From Variovorax sp. RA8 (GTDB lineage: Bacteria; Pseudomonadota; Gammaproteobacteria; Burkholderiales; Burkholderiaceae_C): 64,000 nt of DNA. Below are positions 8,687 to 19,392 of the stretch, piece by piece. The stretch is taken from assembly GCF_901827175.1 (NCBI RefSeq), contig NZ_LR594662.1, forward strand, positions 3,782,001-3,846,000, in the 5' to 3' direction. Below the pieces are notes generated by a model. That model did no database searches. It had not been told where the DNA came from and saw only the letters and a list, made by a program, of their open reading frames with translations. Each line of letters begins with the position of its first letter. The first letter of the stretch is position 1. A program made the position numbers and the translations under genes.

Positions 8687-10471
8687 ATGCAGCCTTCCCC
8701 CGCCGCCGAGTCCGCGCGCCCTCCTCTCACGCGCCGGCTCGCGCGACTCATGACCTGGTTCGGAGGCTCGCGCCACTGGTGGGCCCTGGGCCTCGTCTGC
8801 GCCCTCATCGCCGCCGTGACCGAACCCCTGATGGCCGCCATGCTGAAGCCGCTGCTCGACCGCGGCTTCACGCGCGGCCAACTCCCGCTCTGGGCCATCC
8901 CGGTCGCAGTCATCCTGCTGTTCGCGGTGCGCGGCCTGGCGCAGTTCGTTTCCCAGTACGCGCTCGCGCGCATCGCCAACGAGGGCATGCAGCGGCTGCG
9001 GCGCGTGCTGTTCGAGCGCCTGCTGGCGGCCGAGCTCGCCCTCTTCTCGCGCCAGTCGGCCAGCACCTTGTCGAACACGGTGGTCTACGAAGTGCAGACC
9101 GGCGCCCTGCTGCTGGTGCAGGCGCTGCTGGGCCTGTCGCGCGACGGCTTCACGCTGATCGCGCTGCTGCTCTACCTGGTGTATCTCAACTGGAAGCTGA
9201 CGCTGATCGTGGGCGTGCTCGCGCCGTGCGTGGCCTGGATCATCAAGGCATTCTCCAAGCGGCTCTACCGGCTCACCCAGCTCGGGCAGCGGGCGACCGA
9301 CGAGCTGGCCTACGTGGTCGAGGAAAACGTGCTGGCCCATCGCATGGTTCGGCTGCACAACGCCGAGGCCGCCCAGATCCAGCGCTTCGACCGCCTGAGC
9401 CACGACCTCCACCGCCTGGCGGTGAAGTCCACCATCGCCTCCGCGGCGACCACGCCCCTGACCCAGATCGTCGCGGCGGTCGCGCTCTCGGCGGTGGTCA
9501 TGATCGCGCTCTGGCAAAGCGGCAAGCAGGGCTTCACGGTGGGCGGCTTCGTCGCCTACATCACGGCCATGCTGATGCTGATCGCGCCGATCCGCCGGCT
9601 CGCGGACATGACGAGCCCGATCACGCGCGGCCTCGCAGCGCTCGAGCGCGGCCTTGCGCTGATCGACGGGGTGCCGCCTGAATCCCAGGGCAGCTTCCAG
9701 GCCCCGCGCGTGGCGGGCCGCATCGAGCTGCGCGCGGTGCGCGTCAACTACCGCGGCGAGGAGGAAGCCCGCGCGCTGGACGGCGTCAGCCTGACGCTGG
9801 CGCCCGGCGAGGTGGTGGCCTTCGTCGGCCCCTCCGGCTCGGGCAAGACCACGCTGGTCAACCTGCTGCCGCGCTTCGTGCTGCCGAGCGCAGGCCAGGT
9901 GCTGCTCGACGGGCACGATGTCGGCGACTGGCAGCTCAAGAACCTGCGGTCGCAGTTCGCGATGGTCAGCCAGGACGTGGTGATGCTCAACGACACGCTG
10001 GCGGCCAACGTGGCGCTGGGCGCCGAGCTCGACCGCGATCGCGTGCTCGCCTGCATCGAGGCAGCGAACCTGTCGGTCCACGTCGATGGCCTGCCCGATG
10101 GCATCGACACGGTGCTGGGCCACAACGCGACCCAGCTTTCGGGCGGCCAGCGGCAGCGCCTCGCCATCGCGCGGGCACTCTACAAGGACGCGCCGGTGCT
10201 GCTGCTGGACGAGGCGACCTCGGCGCTCGACACGGAATCGGAGCGCCTGGTCCAGGAGGCGCTGCAGCGGCTGATGCGCAACCGCACCACGCTCATCGTC
10301 GCGCACCGCCTCTCGACCATCCAGCACGCCGACCGCATCGTGGTAATGGACCATGGACACATCGTCGAGCAAGGCAGCCATGCGCAACTCATGGCGCTGG
10401 ATGGGCTGTATGCGCGGCTTCAGGCAAATGCGGTGCGCTCGGCGCCGGAGGGCAGCGAGCCCAGCCTCTGA
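8687..10471 (+). CDS. msbA: Lipid A export ABC transporter MsbA
   Basis: A 594-residue half-transporter that flips lipid A-core across the inner membrane. Six membrane helices occupy about residues 30-310. The ATPase domain has Walker A GPSGSGKTT at 381-389, the signature LSGGQRQR near 484, and Walker B VLLLDEATSALD shortly after. Length fits the family (about 580-600). It stands alone, divergent from tolB, and is not adjacent to lpxK, which lies at 59983 in this window. Confidence 0.92.
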   Translation: MQPSPAAESARPPLTRRLARLMTWFGGSRHWWALGLVCALIAAVTEPLMAAMLKPLLDRGFTRGQLPLWAIPVAVILLFAVRGLAQFVSQYALARIANEGMQRLRRVLFERLLAAELALFSRQSASTLSNTVVYEVQTGALLLVQALLGLSRDGFTLIALLLYLVYLNWKLTLIVGVLAPCVAWIIKAFSKRLYRLTQLGQRATDELAYVVEENVLAHRMVRLHNAEAAQIQRFDRLSHDLHRLAVKSTIASAATTPLTQIVAAVALSAVVMIALWQSGKQGFTVGGFVAYITAMLMLIAPIRRLADMTSPITRGLAALERGLALIDGVPPESQGSFQAPRVAGRIELRAVRVNYRGEEEARALDGVSLTLAPGEVVAFVGPSGSGKTTLVNLLPRFVLPSAGQVLLDGHDVGDWQLKNLRSQFAMVSQDVVMLNDTLAANVALGAELDRDRVLACIEAANLSVHVDGLPDGIDTVLGHNATQLSGGQRQRLAIARALYKDAPVLLLDEATSALDTESERLVQEALQRLMRNRTTLIVAHRLSTIQHADRIVVMDHGHIVEQGSHAQLMALDGLYARLQANAVRSAPEGSEPSL

Positions 10472-10591
10472 AGCCTTCGGCATATTGCGCCCGCCCCGGC
10501 AGGCGAGCAGAATTTTTCCTTCGACCCGGTCCGGCAAACTCGTCCGGTGGCGCACGCAGCGCCTGCTCGACCTCAGAGAAGGAGGAACGCC

Positions 10592-12403
10592 ATGTCGTTT
10601 CAAGCCCCCTTCCGGCGGCGGCTGCCCGCGCTGGCCGCCTGCACTCTCGCTTCATGTGGCCTGCTCGTTGCCGACAACGTCGGGGCGGGCCGCGACCGGA
10701 CAACGACCTTCGACCCCCTGCTTTCCGAACCGGGCCGTGCCTGCGGGCCGGTGGTGGCCGGTCCGCCAGCCCTGCTGAAAGCGCTGGTGCGCGTCAAGAC
10801 CGAGACCGCCCCCTTCCAGCCGCAGCCGATGAAGGCCGCGGGCGGGGACGTTCCGCTCTACAACAACCTCGGCTCGCTCGCCTTCAGGATCGGCACGCGC
10901 TCGCCCAGGGCCCAGGCCTATTTCAACCAGGGCCTGCGCCTGTCCTTCGGCTTCAACCATGCCGAGGCCCAGCGCGCCTTCCAGGCCGCCCAGAAGCTGG
11001 ACCCCGCGTGCGCGATGTGCTTCTGGGGCGAGGCGCTCGTGCTCGGCCCCAACATCAACGTGCCGATGATGCCGGAGGCCAACGCGCCGGCGTTCGCGGC
11101 ACTCAGCCGCGCAGTCGCACTCAAGGCCGGCGCGACCGCGCGCGAGCAGGCGCTGATCGCCGCCCTCGAAAAGCGCTATGCCGAGCAGCCGCAGGCCGAC
11201 CGCTCCGGGCTGGACGCCGCCTATGCCGACGCGATGAAGGCGGTGGCCGAGCGCTACCCGGCCGAAGACACGATCCAGGCGCTCTACGCCGAGGCCGCCA
11301 TGGACACCCAGCCCTGGGACTACTGGGAGGCCGGCGGCGCCAGGCCGAAGGGGCGCGGCGCGGATATCGTCCGTGCGCTGGAGACCGTGCTCAAGCGCAA
11401 CCCCGCCCATCCCGGTGCGATCCACCTCTACATCCATGCGGTGGAGGCGTCCACGCGGCCCGAGAAGGCCCTGCCCTACGCCAACCGCCTCGCAGCGCAG
11501 ATGCCCGGCGCCGGGCACGTCGTGCACATGCCGGCACACATCTATTACCGCGTCGGCATGTACCGCGAGTCGCTCGCGGCCAATCGCAAGGCGATCCAGG
11601 CCGACGAGAAATACTTCAAGACCTCACCCTCCGACCCGCTGTACAAGACGGCCTACTACCCGCACAACATCCATTTCGTGATGGTGTCGGCGCAGATGGG
11701 CGGTGACGCGAAGACGGCCATCGACGCCGCCTCGAAGCTGGACGCCTCGGTGCCGGCCGAACTGGTCAAGGCCTTCCCGATCCTGCAGCCCATCAAGGCC
11801 TCACCCTTCACCACGCATGCGCAGTTCAGCGATGCCGACACGATCCTCAAGCTCGCCGCGCCGCCCGACGACGCGGTGATCGTGACCACCATGTACCACT
11901 ATGCGCGCGCTGTCGCCTTTGCGTCGCGCAACGACAGGGCCGGCGCGCAGCAGGAGATCGACGCCATCGCGAAGATCGAGCGCGACGCGGACTTCAAGCC
12001 CTTCGAAGCGTGGCAACTGCCCGCCAAGGCGATCGTGCGCACCGCCGGCCTGGTGGCGACCGGCCGGCTTGCCGATGCGAGCGGCGACCTCGACGCCGCC
12101 GCCAAGGCCTACGAGGAGGCCATCGCGGTCGAGGACAGCCTCAGCTACACCGAGCCGCCCTACTGGTACTACCCCGTGCGCCAGTCGCTCGGCTCGGTGC
12201 GTCTGCGCCAAGGGCAGCTCGATGCGGCGCAGAAGGCCTTCAGGGACTCGCTGGTCCGCGTACGCAACAACGGCTGGGCGCTCGCCGGGCTGGCCGAGGT
12301 CGAGCGCAAGCGAGGCGATGCGAAGGCCGAGCGTGCAGCGCGGCAGGCCTACCAGCGTGCATGGTTCGGCGCCCGCAGCGGGCCGGAGCTGGCACGGCTC
12401 TGA
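10592..12403 (+). CDS. Large TPR-repeat protein, function unknown
   Basis: A 603-residue protein with a hydrophobic N-terminus (LPALAACTLASCGLLVA) that could be a signal or lipoprotein signal. TPR-like repeats follow: YFNQGLRLSFGFNHAEAQRAF near 110, then further pairs. Histidine-rich pairs such as HLYIHAVE and HMPAHIYYRVG lie in the middle, a pattern I have seen in tetratricopeptide proteins from many proteobacteria annotated only as hypothetical. The ATG has GAAGGAGG just upstream. The stop abuts the convergent rng stop with no spacer. No function can be assigned. Confidence 0.75.
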   Translation: MSFQAPFRRRLPALAACTLASCGLLVADNVGAGRDRTTTFDPLLSEPGRACGPVVAGPPALLKALVRVKTETAPFQPQPMKAAGGDVPLYNNLGSLAFRIGTRSPRAQAYFNQGLRLSFGFNHAEAQRAFQAAQKLDPACAMCFWGEALVLGPNINVPMMPEANAPAFAALSRAVALKAGATAREQALIAALEKRYAEQPQADRSGLDAAYADAMKAVAERYPAEDTIQALYAEAAMDTQPWDYWEAGGARPKGRGADIVRALETVLKRNPAHPGAIHLYIHAVEASTRPEKALPYANRLAAQMPGAGHVVHMPAHIYYRVGMYRESLAANRKAIQADEKYFKTSPSDPLYKTAYYPHNIHFVMVSAQMGGDAKTAIDAASKLDASVPAELVKAFPILQPIKASPFTTHAQFSDADTILKLAAPPDDAVIVTTMYHYARAVAFASRNDRAGAQQEIDAIAKIERDADFKPFEAWQLPAKAIVRTAGLVATGRLADASGDLDAAAKAYEEAIAVEDSLSYTEPPYWYYPVRQSLGSVRLRQGQLDAAQKAFRDSLVRVRNNGWALAGLAEVERKRGDAKAERAARQAYQRAWFGARSGPELARL

Positions 12404-13927
12404 TCAAAGCAACACGATGTCGTACTGCCCCTGCCCCATTGCCGGCTCCGCCTGCAGCGAGATCGGCTTGCCGATGAAGTCGCTCAGCCCCGCCAGGTGC
12501 TGGCTCTCCTCGTCGAGGAACAGTTCGATCACCTGCGGCGACGAGACGATGCGGAACTCGCGCGGCGTGAACTGGCGCGCCTCGCGCAGGATCTCGCGCA
12601 GCACGTCGTAGGCCACGCTGCGCGCGGTCTTCACGATGCCTTGGCCATTGCAGGCCAGGCACGGCTCGCACAGCATGTGGGCCAGCGACTCGCGGGTGCG
12701 CTTGCGCGTCATCTCGACCAGGCCCAGCTGCGAGAAGCCGCCGGCCGTGGTCTTCACGCGGTCGCGCGCCAGCTGCTTGCGGAACTCGGCCAGCACCTGC
12801 TCGCGGTGGTCGTCGCGCACCATGTCGATGAAGTCGACGATGATGATCCCGCCCAGGTTGCGCAGGCGCAGTTGCCGCGCGATGGCCTGCGCGGCCTCCA
12901 GGTTGGTCTTGAAGATGGTGTCGTCGAAGTTGCGCGCGCCGACGTACCCGCCGGTGTTGACGTCGATGGTGGTGAGCGCCTCGGTCTGGTCCACCACCAG
13001 GTAGCCGCCGGACTTCAGCTCCACGCGCCGCCCCAGGGCCTTGGCGATTTCCTCGTCGATCGAATAGAGGTCGAAGATCGGCCGCTCGCCCTTGTAGAGC
13101 TGCAGCTTGCCCGCGGCCTGCGGCATGAACTCGAGGCCGAACTTGAGCAGCACATCGAACTGCTCGCGCGAGTCGATGCGGATGGTCTGCGTATCCTCGG
13201 TGGTCATGTCGCGCAGCACGCGCTGCAGCAGGCTCAGGTCCTGGTGCAGCAGCGACATCGCCGGCATGCGCGTGGACAGCTCGCGGATGCGCGACCAGGT
13301 CTTGCGCAGGTAGGCGATGTCTTCGGCCAGCTCGGCATCGCTCGAATCCTCGCCGTTGGTGCGCAGGATGAAGCCGCCGGTCGCCTCCGGCACCACGCCG
13401 CCGCTGCCGGCCGCGGCGGCCGCCTCGATCAGCACCTGCATGCGGGCCCGTAGCGCATTGCGCAGGTCGGACGGAATCTTCTGCGACACGCCCACATGGT
13501 TGTCCTGCGGCAGGAAGACCAGCAGCCGGCCCGCGATGCTGATCTGGGTCGACAGCCGCGCGCCCTTGGTGCCGATCGGGTCCTTGATCACCTGCACCAG
13601 CAGCGACTGGCCCTCGAACACCTGCTTTTCGATGGGCACCACCGCGCCGTTGCGACCGTCGCGATCGAGCGCCGCGGCGCTCGGCCGCGAGCCGGGCGTG
13701 AAGGGCGCCACGATGTCGGCCACATGCAGGAAGGCCGTGCGGTCCAGGCCGATGTCGATGAAGGCCGACTGCATGCCGGGCAGCACGCGCGAGACCTTGC
13801 CGAGGTAGATGTTGCCGACCAGCCCGCGCTCCAGCGTGCGCTCCACGTGGAGCTCCTGCACGGCGCCGTGCTCCACCAGCGCGACGCGGGTCTCCTGCGG
13901 AGACCAGTTGATCAGGATGTCTTGCAT
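12404..13927 (-). CDS. rng: Ribonuclease G
   Basis: A 507-residue RNase E/G family endonuclease, matching RNase G length and lacking the long RNase E tail. The start MQDILINWSPQETRVALVE is typical. An S1 domain spans about 38-125, the catalytic core includes TIDVNTGGYVG and IIIVDFIDM, and the zinc-link appears as CEPCLAC. It matures 16S rRNA 5' ends and decays some mRNAs. Last gene of the minus-strand yebC-to-rng run, downstream of maf. Confidence 0.94.
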   Translation of the reverse strand: MQDILINWSPQETRVALVEHGAVQELHVERTLERGLVGNIYLGKVSRVLPGMQSAFIDIGLDRTAFLHVADIVAPFTPGSRPSAAALDRDGRNGAVVPIEKQVFEGQSLLVQVIKDPIGTKGARLSTQISIAGRLLVFLPQDNHVGVSQKIPSDLRNALRARMQVLIEAAAAAGSGGVVPEATGGFILRTNGEDSSDAELAEDIAYLRKTWSRIRELSTRMPAMSLLHQDLSLLQRVLRDMTTEDTQTIRIDSREQFDVLLKFGLEFMPQAAGKLQLYKGERPIFDLYSIDEEIAKALGRRVELKSGGYLVVDQTEALTTIDVNTGGYVGARNFDDTIFKTNLEAAQAIARQLRLRNLGGIIIVDFIDMVRDDHREQVLAEFRKQLARDRVKTTAGGFSQLGLVEMTRKRTRESLAHMLCEPCLACNGQGIVKTARSVAYDVLREILREARQFTPREFRIVSSPQVIELFLDEESQHLAGLSDFIGKPISLQAEPAMGQGQYDIVLL

Positions 13928-13942
13928 CTTTTTTCTACCGCC

Positions 13943-14548
13943 CTAGAGCGCGAACCCGGCCTGGCGCAGCAACTGGGCAGTCTCGAACATCGGGAGCCCC
14001 ATGATGCCCGAATGCGAGCCGCTGATGTGCTCGACGAAGGCCGCCGCCCGCCCCTGGATGGCATAGGCTCCGGCCTTGCCGTCGGGCTCGCCGCTGGCGA
14101 CATAGGCAGCGATGCGGCGCTTTTCGATGGCGGCGAAGCGCACCCGCGACACGCTGAGCGCCGCATGCCGGCGCCGGCCGTGCTGCAGCGCCACTGCGGT
14201 CAGCACGCGGTGCGTGCGGCCGGAGAGCAGCGCCAGCATGCGCTGCGCGTCCTGCGCATCCTCGGGCTTGCCCAGGATGATGCGGCCGAAGGCGACCGTG
14301 GTGTCGGCGCACAGCACCGGCGCCGGCGGCAGGCCCAGGCGGCGATGGCGCGCCACCGCCGCATCCAGCTTGAGCGCGGTAACGCGCTGCACGTAGGCGC
14401 TCGGCGATTCGCCCGGCTGCACATGCTCCAGCGCCTCGGCGTCTTCCTCGGGGCCGGCCAGCAGCAGCTCGTGGCGAACGCCGAGCTGGCCCAGCAGCTG
14501 CGCACGGCGCGGGCTCTGCGAGGCGAGATAGATGAAGGGCTCCGTCAT
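13943..14548 (-). CDS. Maf-family nucleoside triphosphate pyrophosphatase
   Basis: A 201-residue Maf protein that hydrolyses non-canonical or pyrimidine NTPs to NMPs. The N-terminal [10 protein letters not shown] and the CADTTVAFG motif with the catalytic Asp are present, plus [25 protein letters not shown] near the C-terminus. The ATG overlaps the rlmH stop (ATGA). Subfamily (YhdE dTTP/UTP versus YceF m7GTP) is probably YhdE given the IQGRAAAF segment and the rng neighbour, as in E. coli. Confidence 0.9.
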   Translation of the reverse strand: MTEPFIYLASQSPRRAQLLGQLGVRHELLLAGPEEDAEALEHVQPGESPSAYVQRVTALKLDAAVARHRRLGLPPAPVLCADTTVAFGRIILGKPEDAQDAQRMLALLSGRTHRVLTAVALQHGRRRHAALSVSRVRFAAIEKRRIAAYVASGEPDGKAGAYAIQGRAAAFVEHISGSHSGIMGLPMFETAQLLRQAGFAL

Positions 14549-15012
14549 TCGCGGTGGTAAGGATGGCCTGCGTTGACCGACCAGGCCCGGTAGAGCTGCT
14601 CGACCAGCAGCACGCGGGCCATCGCATGGGGCAAGGTCAGGTCGGAAAGGCGGATGCGCTCGTGCGCTGCGGCCTTGAAGGCCGGGTCGAGCCCGTCGGG
14701 GCCGCCGATGACCAGCGCGACGTCGTCGCCCTCGCCTTGCCACGCCTGCAGCCGAGCCGCGAGCGCCTTGGTGGTGAGCGCCGTGCCGCGCTCGTCCAAC
14801 ACCACGATGCGCATGCCCTTGGCAATGGCCGCTTCGATGCGCTCTCGCTCCGCGGCATACAGGGTTTCGAGCGTCTTGGAGCCGCGCGGCTCGGTCTTGA
14901 CGGCGCGCAGCTCGAGCTTCAGCTCGGGCGGGAAGCGCTTGGCATAGTCGTCCCAGGCGGTCTGAGCCCAGTCGGGCACACGCTGCCCGACCGCGACCAC
15001 CAGCAGCTTCAT
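14545..15012 (-). CDS. rlmH: 23S rRNA pseudouridine-1915 N3-methyltransferase RlmH
   Basis: A 155-residue SPOUT methyltransferase, the family's normal size. The AdoMet-binding knot shows VIGGPDGLD near residue 105, and the C-terminus [22 protein letters not shown] is diagnostic. It acts on assembled 70S ribosomes. It overlaps both rsfS and maf by ATGA, so translation is likely coupled. Confidence 0.95.
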   Translation of the reverse strand: MKLLVVAVGQRVPDWAQTAWDDYAKRFPPELKLELRAVKTEPRGSKTLETLYAAERERIEAAIAKGMRIVVLDERGTALTTKALAARLQAWQGEGDDVALVIGGPDGLDPAFKAAAHERIRLSDLTLPHAMARVLLVEQLYRAWSVNAGHPYHRE

Positions 15013-15656
15013 GTGCGCGCCGTGGTCTTGCGCGGCGCCTTCTTCGCCGGAGCCGCCTTCTTGGCCGCGGCCTTCCTGGCCGGCGCCTTGTTCACGACGA
15101 CGGTCTTGACCGGCGCCTTGCTCGCGGGCGCCTTCCTGGCCGACGTCTTCCTGGGCGCCGGCTTCGGCTTGGCGGCCGCGTCCGCCGCGCGCTGCGCGGT
15201 CTTGGCGGCGCTGGAGCGCCTCAGCGAAGGGGTCTTGGCGGCGGCGGGCGGTTTCTCCTCGGCCGACCGCGCCGCCACCGGCTTCGCGGCACCGAGCTTG
15301 GTGCGCACCGGCTTGTCGCCCCAGATCTCCTCGAGGTGGTAGTACTGGCGGATGGCCGGTTGCATGATGTGCGCCACCGCGGCACCGCAGTCGACGATGA
15401 TCCACTCGCCGTTCTCCTCGCCCTCCACGCGCGGCTTGTTGAAGCCCGCATCGCGCACCGCGTCGCGCACGCTGGCGGCCAGCGCCTTGGTCTGGCGGTT
15501 GGAGGTGCCCGAGGCGACGATCACGCGCTCGAACAGCGGCGAGAGGTGCTCGGTGTCGAAGACCTGGATGTTCTGCGCCTTGACGTCCTCAAGGCCATCG
15601 ATGATGGCCCTCTGGAGTTTCTGGGTGTCTTTCTTGGCGGCGGCTTCAGTACTCAT
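15009..15656 (-). CDS. rsfS: Ribosomal silencing factor RsfS with a long basic C-terminal tail
   Basis: A 215-residue protein, whereas typical RsfS is about 105-130. Residues 10-113 form the DUF143/RsfS domain, with [27 protein letters not shown] and the end marker [10 protein letters not shown]. It binds L14 (uL14) and blocks subunit joining in stationary phase. Residues about 114-215 are a low-complexity Lys/Ala/Pro tail with repeated KKA, RKA and SKAP units like histone H1. The tail is in frame and ends at the rlmH overlap, so it is translated unless truncated. See finding. Confidence 0.92.
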   Translation of the reverse strand: MSTEAAAKKDTQKLQRAIIDGLEDVKAQNIQVFDTEHLSPLFERVIVASGTSNRQTKALAASVRDAVRDAGFNKPRVEGEENGEWIIVDCGAAVAHIMQPAIRQYYHLEEIWGDKPVRTKLGAAKPVAARSAEEKPPAAAKTPSLRRSSAAKTAQRAADAAAKPKPAPRKTSARKAPASKAPVKTVVVNKAPARKAAAKKAAPAKKAPRKTTART

Positions 15657-16273
15657 CAGGTGGAACGGTAGAGGTGGTGTTGGTCAATATAGCGTGCAAC
15701 CGCCGGCGGAACCAGATGAAAGAAGTCCTGGCCCTGCGCAGCGCGCGTGCGGACTTCGGTGGCACTGGTGTCCATTGGGGCGAGCATGAGGTTCTCGAAG
15801 CGTGCGCCGGGCGGAAGATCCGGCAGCCCATGGGGATCGAAGGGGTTTCCGTCTATTGCGCCGGGACGGCGGGCGACCGCGACGACGGCCATTTCCAGGA
15901 TCTCGCGCCAGCCGTGCCACTGCGGCAGCCAGGCGGCCTGGTCGGCACCCATGATCAGCACGAGTTCGGCCGCAGGCTGCTCCTGCTGCAGCTCGCGCAG
16001 GGTATCCAGCGTGTAGGTGGGCCCGGCGCGCCGCAGCTCGCGCGCGTCGACGACGGCCCCCGGCAGCGCCTCGAAGGCCAGTTGCGCCATCGCGAGGCGG
16101 TGTTCGCCGCCGCTCAGCGCGCGCGTCTTGTGCCAGGCATCGCCGGTCGGGAAGATGCGCAGCTCGGCCAGGCCCAGCTGCGCCAGCGCAGCCTGCACCA
16201 GCGCGACATGCGCGTTGTGCGGCGGATCGAAGGCTCCACCGAACACGCCGATGCGGAGCCGGTTCAGAGCCAT
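15656..16273 (-). CDS. nadD: Nicotinate-nucleotide adenylyltransferase
   Basis: A 205-residue nucleotidyltransferase converting nicotinate mononucleotide to deamido-NAD. The signature [14 protein letters not shown] is at the N-terminus and SATEVR near the C-terminus. The start at 16273 overlaps the 3' end of hemF by 10 bp, and the stop overlaps the rsfS start (TGATG). The nadD-rsfS-rlmH order is widespread in bacteria. Confidence 0.95.
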   Translation of the reverse strand: MALNRLRIGVFGGAFDPPHNAHVALVQAALAQLGLAELRIFPTGDAWHKTRALSGGEHRLAMAQLAFEALPGAVVDARELRRAGPTYTLDTLRELQQEQPAAELVLIMGADQAAWLPQWHGWREILEMAVVAVARRPGAIDGNPFDPHGLPDLPPGARFENLMLAPMDTSATEVRTRAAQGQDFFHLVPPAVARYIDQHHLYRST

Positions 16274-17178
16274 TCGCGGCGCACGATGAAGTCGCTGTAG
16301 AGCGCCGCTTCGGGCGTGCCCGGCTCCGGCTCGCGGCGGTAGGCCCAGCTGGCCTGCGGCGGCATCGACAGCAGGATCGATTCGGTGCGCCCGCCCGACT
16401 GCAGCCCGAAATGCGTGCCGCGGTCCCAGACCAGGTTGAACTCCACGTAACGTCCGCGCCGGTAGAGCTGGAAGGCACGTTCGCGCTCGCCATGGGGCAT
16501 GGCGCGACGGCGCTCGACAATCGGCAGGTAGGCCGGCAGGAAGGCGTCGCCCACCGCGCGCAGCATGGCGAAGCTGCGCTCGAAGCCCAGTTCGGCGAAG
16601 TCGTCGAAGAAGATGCCCCCTATGCCGCGCTGCTCGTTGCGGTGCTTGAGGAAGAAATACTCGTCGCACCAGGTCTTGAAGCGCGGGTACTTGTCCTCGC
16701 CGAAGGGCGCCAGCGCATCGCGGCAGCTGCGGTGGAAATGCACCGCGTCTTCCTCGAAGCCGTAGTACGGCGTGAGGTCCATGCCGCCGCCGAACCAGCA
16801 CACGGGCTCGCCCTGCGCGGGCAGCGCGGCCAGCATGCGCACGTTCATGTGCACCGTGGGCACGTAGGGGTTGCGCGGGTGGAACACCAGCGAGACGCCC
16901 ATGGCCTCGAAAGGCGCGCCGGCCAGCTCGGGCCGGTGCTGGGTGGCCGAAGGCGGCAACTTGGGGCCGCTGACCTGGGAGAAGCCGCAGCCGGCGCGCT
17001 CGAACAGGACGCCGTCCTCCAGGATGCAGGTCAGGCCGCTGCCCTGCAACGGCTCCCCGGGCGCCTTCTGCCAGGGATCGCGCAAGCAAGCCTTGCCGTC
17101 GGCCGCCTCTACCGCGGCCATGATGCGCTGCTGCAGCTCCCGCAGGTAGTCGCCGACGGCTTGGCGGTAATCAGGCAT
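16264..17178 (-). CDS. hemF: Oxygen-dependent coproporphyrinogen III oxidase
   Basis: A 304-residue enzyme that decarboxylates coproporphyrinogen III to protoporphyrinogen IX with O2. Recognisable segments include [31 protein letters not shown] and [21 protein letters not shown], all highly conserved in HemF. The start overlaps the purD stop (TGATG at 17178). Presence implies aerobic heme synthesis. Confidence 0.97.
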   Translation of the reverse strand: MPDYRQAVGDYLRELQQRIMAAVEAADGKACLRDPWQKAPGEPLQGSGLTCILEDGVLFERAGCGFSQVSGPKLPPSATQHRPELAGAPFEAMGVSLVFHPRNPYVPTVHMNVRMLAALPAQGEPVCWFGGGMDLTPYYGFEEDAVHFHRSCRDALAPFGEDKYPRFKTWCDEYFFLKHRNEQRGIGGIFFDDFAELGFERSFAMLRAVGDAFLPAYLPIVERRRAMPHGERERAFQLYRRGRYVEFNLVWDRGTHFGLQSGGRTESILLSMPPQASWAYRREPEPGTPEAALYSDFIVRREWL

Positions 17179-18473
17179 CAGCCGTGGGGCGTGCGCGCCT
17201 GGACGGCGCGGTGCCCGATGTCCTTGCGGTATTGCGCCCCATCGAAATGGACGCGCGCCGCCACGGCGTAGGCGCGCTGCTGCGCCTGCTTCACGCTGTC
17301 GGCCAGCACGGTGACGCAGAGCACGCGCCCGCCGCTGGTCTTGAGCTCGCCGCCTTCGAACGTGGTGCCGGCGTGGAAGACCACGGCGTCAGGTGCCTCG
17401 GCCGGGATGCCGTGAATGGCATCGCCCTTGCGCGGCGACAACGGATAGCCGTGCGCCGCCATCACCACGCCCAGTGCGACGCGGCGGTCCCAGTCGAGCT
17501 CGATCTGGTCCAGCGTGCCGTCGGTGGCGTGCCAGAACACCTCGAACAGGTCGGACTTGAGCCGCATCATGATCGGCTGGGTCTCGGGGTCGCCCATGCG
17601 GCAGTTGAACTCCAGCGTCTTGGGATGGCCGGCAGCATCGATCATCAGGCCGGCGTAGAGGAAGCCGGTGTAGGGGATGCCGTCCTTCTCCATGCCGCGG
17701 ATGGTGGGCAGGATGATCTCGCGCATGGCGCGCGCATGCACCTCGGCCGTGACCACCGGGGCCGGCGAATAGGCACCCATGCCGCCGGTGTTGGGACCCT
17801 GGTCGCCGTCCTGCAGGCGCTTGTGATCCTGGCTGGTGGCGAGCGCGGTGACGTTCACACCGTCGCACAGCACGATGAAACTGGCCTCCTCGCCCTGCAG
17901 GAACTCCTCGATCACGACACGCGCGCCGCCCTCGTTGTGCGAGATGCCGAGCTTGTTGTCCACCAGCATGAAGTCGATCGCCTCGTGCGCTTCCTCCAGC
18001 GTCGTCGCCACAACCACACCCTTGCCGGCCGCCAGGCCGTCGGCCTTGATCACGATCGGCACGCCCTTGGCGTCCACATAGGCATGGGCCGCCGCGGGGT
18101 GGGTGAAGGCCTCGTACTCGGCCGTGGGAATCTTGTGCCGCTTCATGAAAGCCTTGGAGAAGGCCTTGGAGCTTTCCAGCTGGGCCGCCGCCTTGGTCGG
18201 CCCGAAGATGCGCAGCCCGTGCGCGCGGAACTCGTCGACCACGCCGGCCGCCAGCGGGGCCTCGGGGCCGACCACCGTGAGCGCGATCTTTTCCTGCAGC
18301 GCCCAGGCCCGCAGCGCCGCGGGCTCCGTGATGTCGATGCATTCGTAGCGCGAATCCGCGCGCGTGCCGCCGTTGCCCGGCGCCACATAGACGCGGCTCA
18401 CGCGCGCGGCCTGGGCCAGTCGCCACGCCAGTGCGTGCTCGCGGCCCCCTCCCCCGATCACCAGTACCTTCAT
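17178..18473 (-). CDS. purD: Phosphoribosylamine-glycine ligase
   Basis: A 431-residue ATP-grasp enzyme (GAR synthetase) for step two of purine synthesis. It starts [17 protein letters not shown] and contains the phosphate-binding and metal segments [32 protein letters not shown] and [12 protein letters not shown]. Length is normal. Downstream of yebC and overlapping hemF by one base. Confidence 0.97.
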   Translation of the reverse strand: MKVLVIGGGGREHALAWRLAQAARVSRVYVAPGNGGTRADSRYECIDITEPAALRAWALQEKIALTVVGPEAPLAAGVVDEFRAHGLRIFGPTKAAAQLESSKAFSKAFMKRHKIPTAEYEAFTHPAAAHAYVDAKGVPIVIKADGLAAGKGVVVATTLEEAHEAIDFMLVDNKLGISHNEGGARVVIEEFLQGEEASFIVLCDGVNVTALATSQDHKRLQDGDQGPNTGGMGAYSPAPVVTAEVHARAMREIILPTIRGMEKDGIPYTGFLYAGLMIDAAGHPKTLEFNCRMGDPETQPIMMRLKSDLFEVFWHATDGTLDQIELDWDRRVALGVVMAAHGYPLSPRKGDAIHGIPAEAPDAVVFHAGTTFEGGELKTSGGRVLCVTVLADSVKQAQQRAYAVAARVHFDGAQYRKDIGHRAVQARTPHG

Positions 18474-18497
18474 TCGCGGGCTTTCATGGGCGCTTCC

Positions 18498-19223
18498 TCA
18501 CTCGGAAAGCGCCGCGTTGTGATAGACATCCTGCACGTCGTCGAGGTCTTCGAGGGCATCGAGCAGCTTCTGCATCTTCGCTGCATCCTCGCCGGCGATC
18601 TCGATGGTGTTCTCGGCGCGCATCGTGACCTCGGCCACTTCGGGCTTGAGGCCGGCCGCCTCCAGGGCGTTGCGCACCGCCTCGAAATCTCCGGGCGCCG
18701 TCAGCACCTCGATCGCGCCGTCCTCGTCGGCCAGCACGTCCTGGGCGCCGGCTTCGAGCGCGACTTCCATCACCTTGTCCTCGCTGGTGCCGGGCGCGAA
18801 GACCAGTTGCCCGCAATGCTTGAACTGGAAGGCGACCGAGCCTTCGGTACCCATGTTGCCGCCGTGCTTGCCGAAGGCATGGCGCACCTCGGCCACGGTG
18901 CGAACGCGGTTGTCGGTCATGGTGTCGACGATGATCGCGGCGCCGCCGATGCCGTAGCCCTCGTAACGGATCTCCTCGTAGCTCACGCCTTCGAGGTTGC
19001 CGGTGGCCTTGTCGATGTTTCGCTTGATCGTGTCGGCAGGAAGGTTGACCGCCTTGGCCTTGTCGACCGCCAGCCGCAGGCGCGGGTTGGCGCTCAGGTC
19101 ACCGCCGCCGGCCTTCGCCGCGACCATGATTTCACGGATCGCACGGGTCCAGAGCTTGCCGCGCTTCTCGTCCTGCCGGCCCTTCCTGTGCTGAATGTTC
19201 GCCCATTTGCTGTGTCCGGCCAT
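18498..19223 (-). CDS. YebC/PmpR family protein (translation or transcription factor)
   Basis: A 241-residue protein opening [15 protein letters not shown], the invariant YebC start. The family has been described as DNA-binding regulators and, more recently, as helpers of ribosomes at proline-rich stretches; which applies here cannot be decided. First gene of the minus-strand run ending with rng; its promoter would lie in the 169-bp divergent gap before the pigment cluster. Confidence 0.93.
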   Translation of the reverse strand: MAGHSKWANIQHRKGRQDEKRGKLWTRAIREIMVAAKAGGGDLSANPRLRLAVDKAKAVNLPADTIKRNIDKATGNLEGVSYEEIRYEGYGIGGAAIIVDTMTDNRVRTVAEVRHAFGKHGGNMGTEGSVAFQFKHCGQLVFAPGTSEDKVMEVALEAGAQDVLADEDGAIEVLTAPGDFEAVRNALEAAGLKPEVAEVTMRAENTIEIAGEDAAKMQKLLDALEDLDDVQDVYHNAALSE

Positions 19224-19392
19224 GGCAGTCGTTCTCGCTATCTCGTGTTTCTAAGCAGGTAGGGAGTTTACTGTCGGGCGCGTACGACGGCCCCGCGTCC
19301 TACAGCGGAAGCATCGATCCTTTTTGGGATAATCCGCCGCTGATGCGCCAGGTCAGTACGGGCATCTCCCGGTTTCCATCCCCTCACAGCGC

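Noticed and set aside
8672..10603. A 643-codon minus-strand frame opposite msbA
   Set aside because: Low-complexity, His/Arg/Gln-rich translation without any domain; msbA motifs are on the plus strand.
17184..19262. A 692-codon plus-strand open frame opposite purD and yebC
   Set aside because: Antisense frame produced by GC-rich third positions; its translation has no family resemblance, while purD and yebC on the other strand are certain.
19305..19333. A possible promoter for the pigment plus arm with GATAAT at 19328
   Set aside because: No acceptable -35 element at 16-18 bp; left out as too weak.
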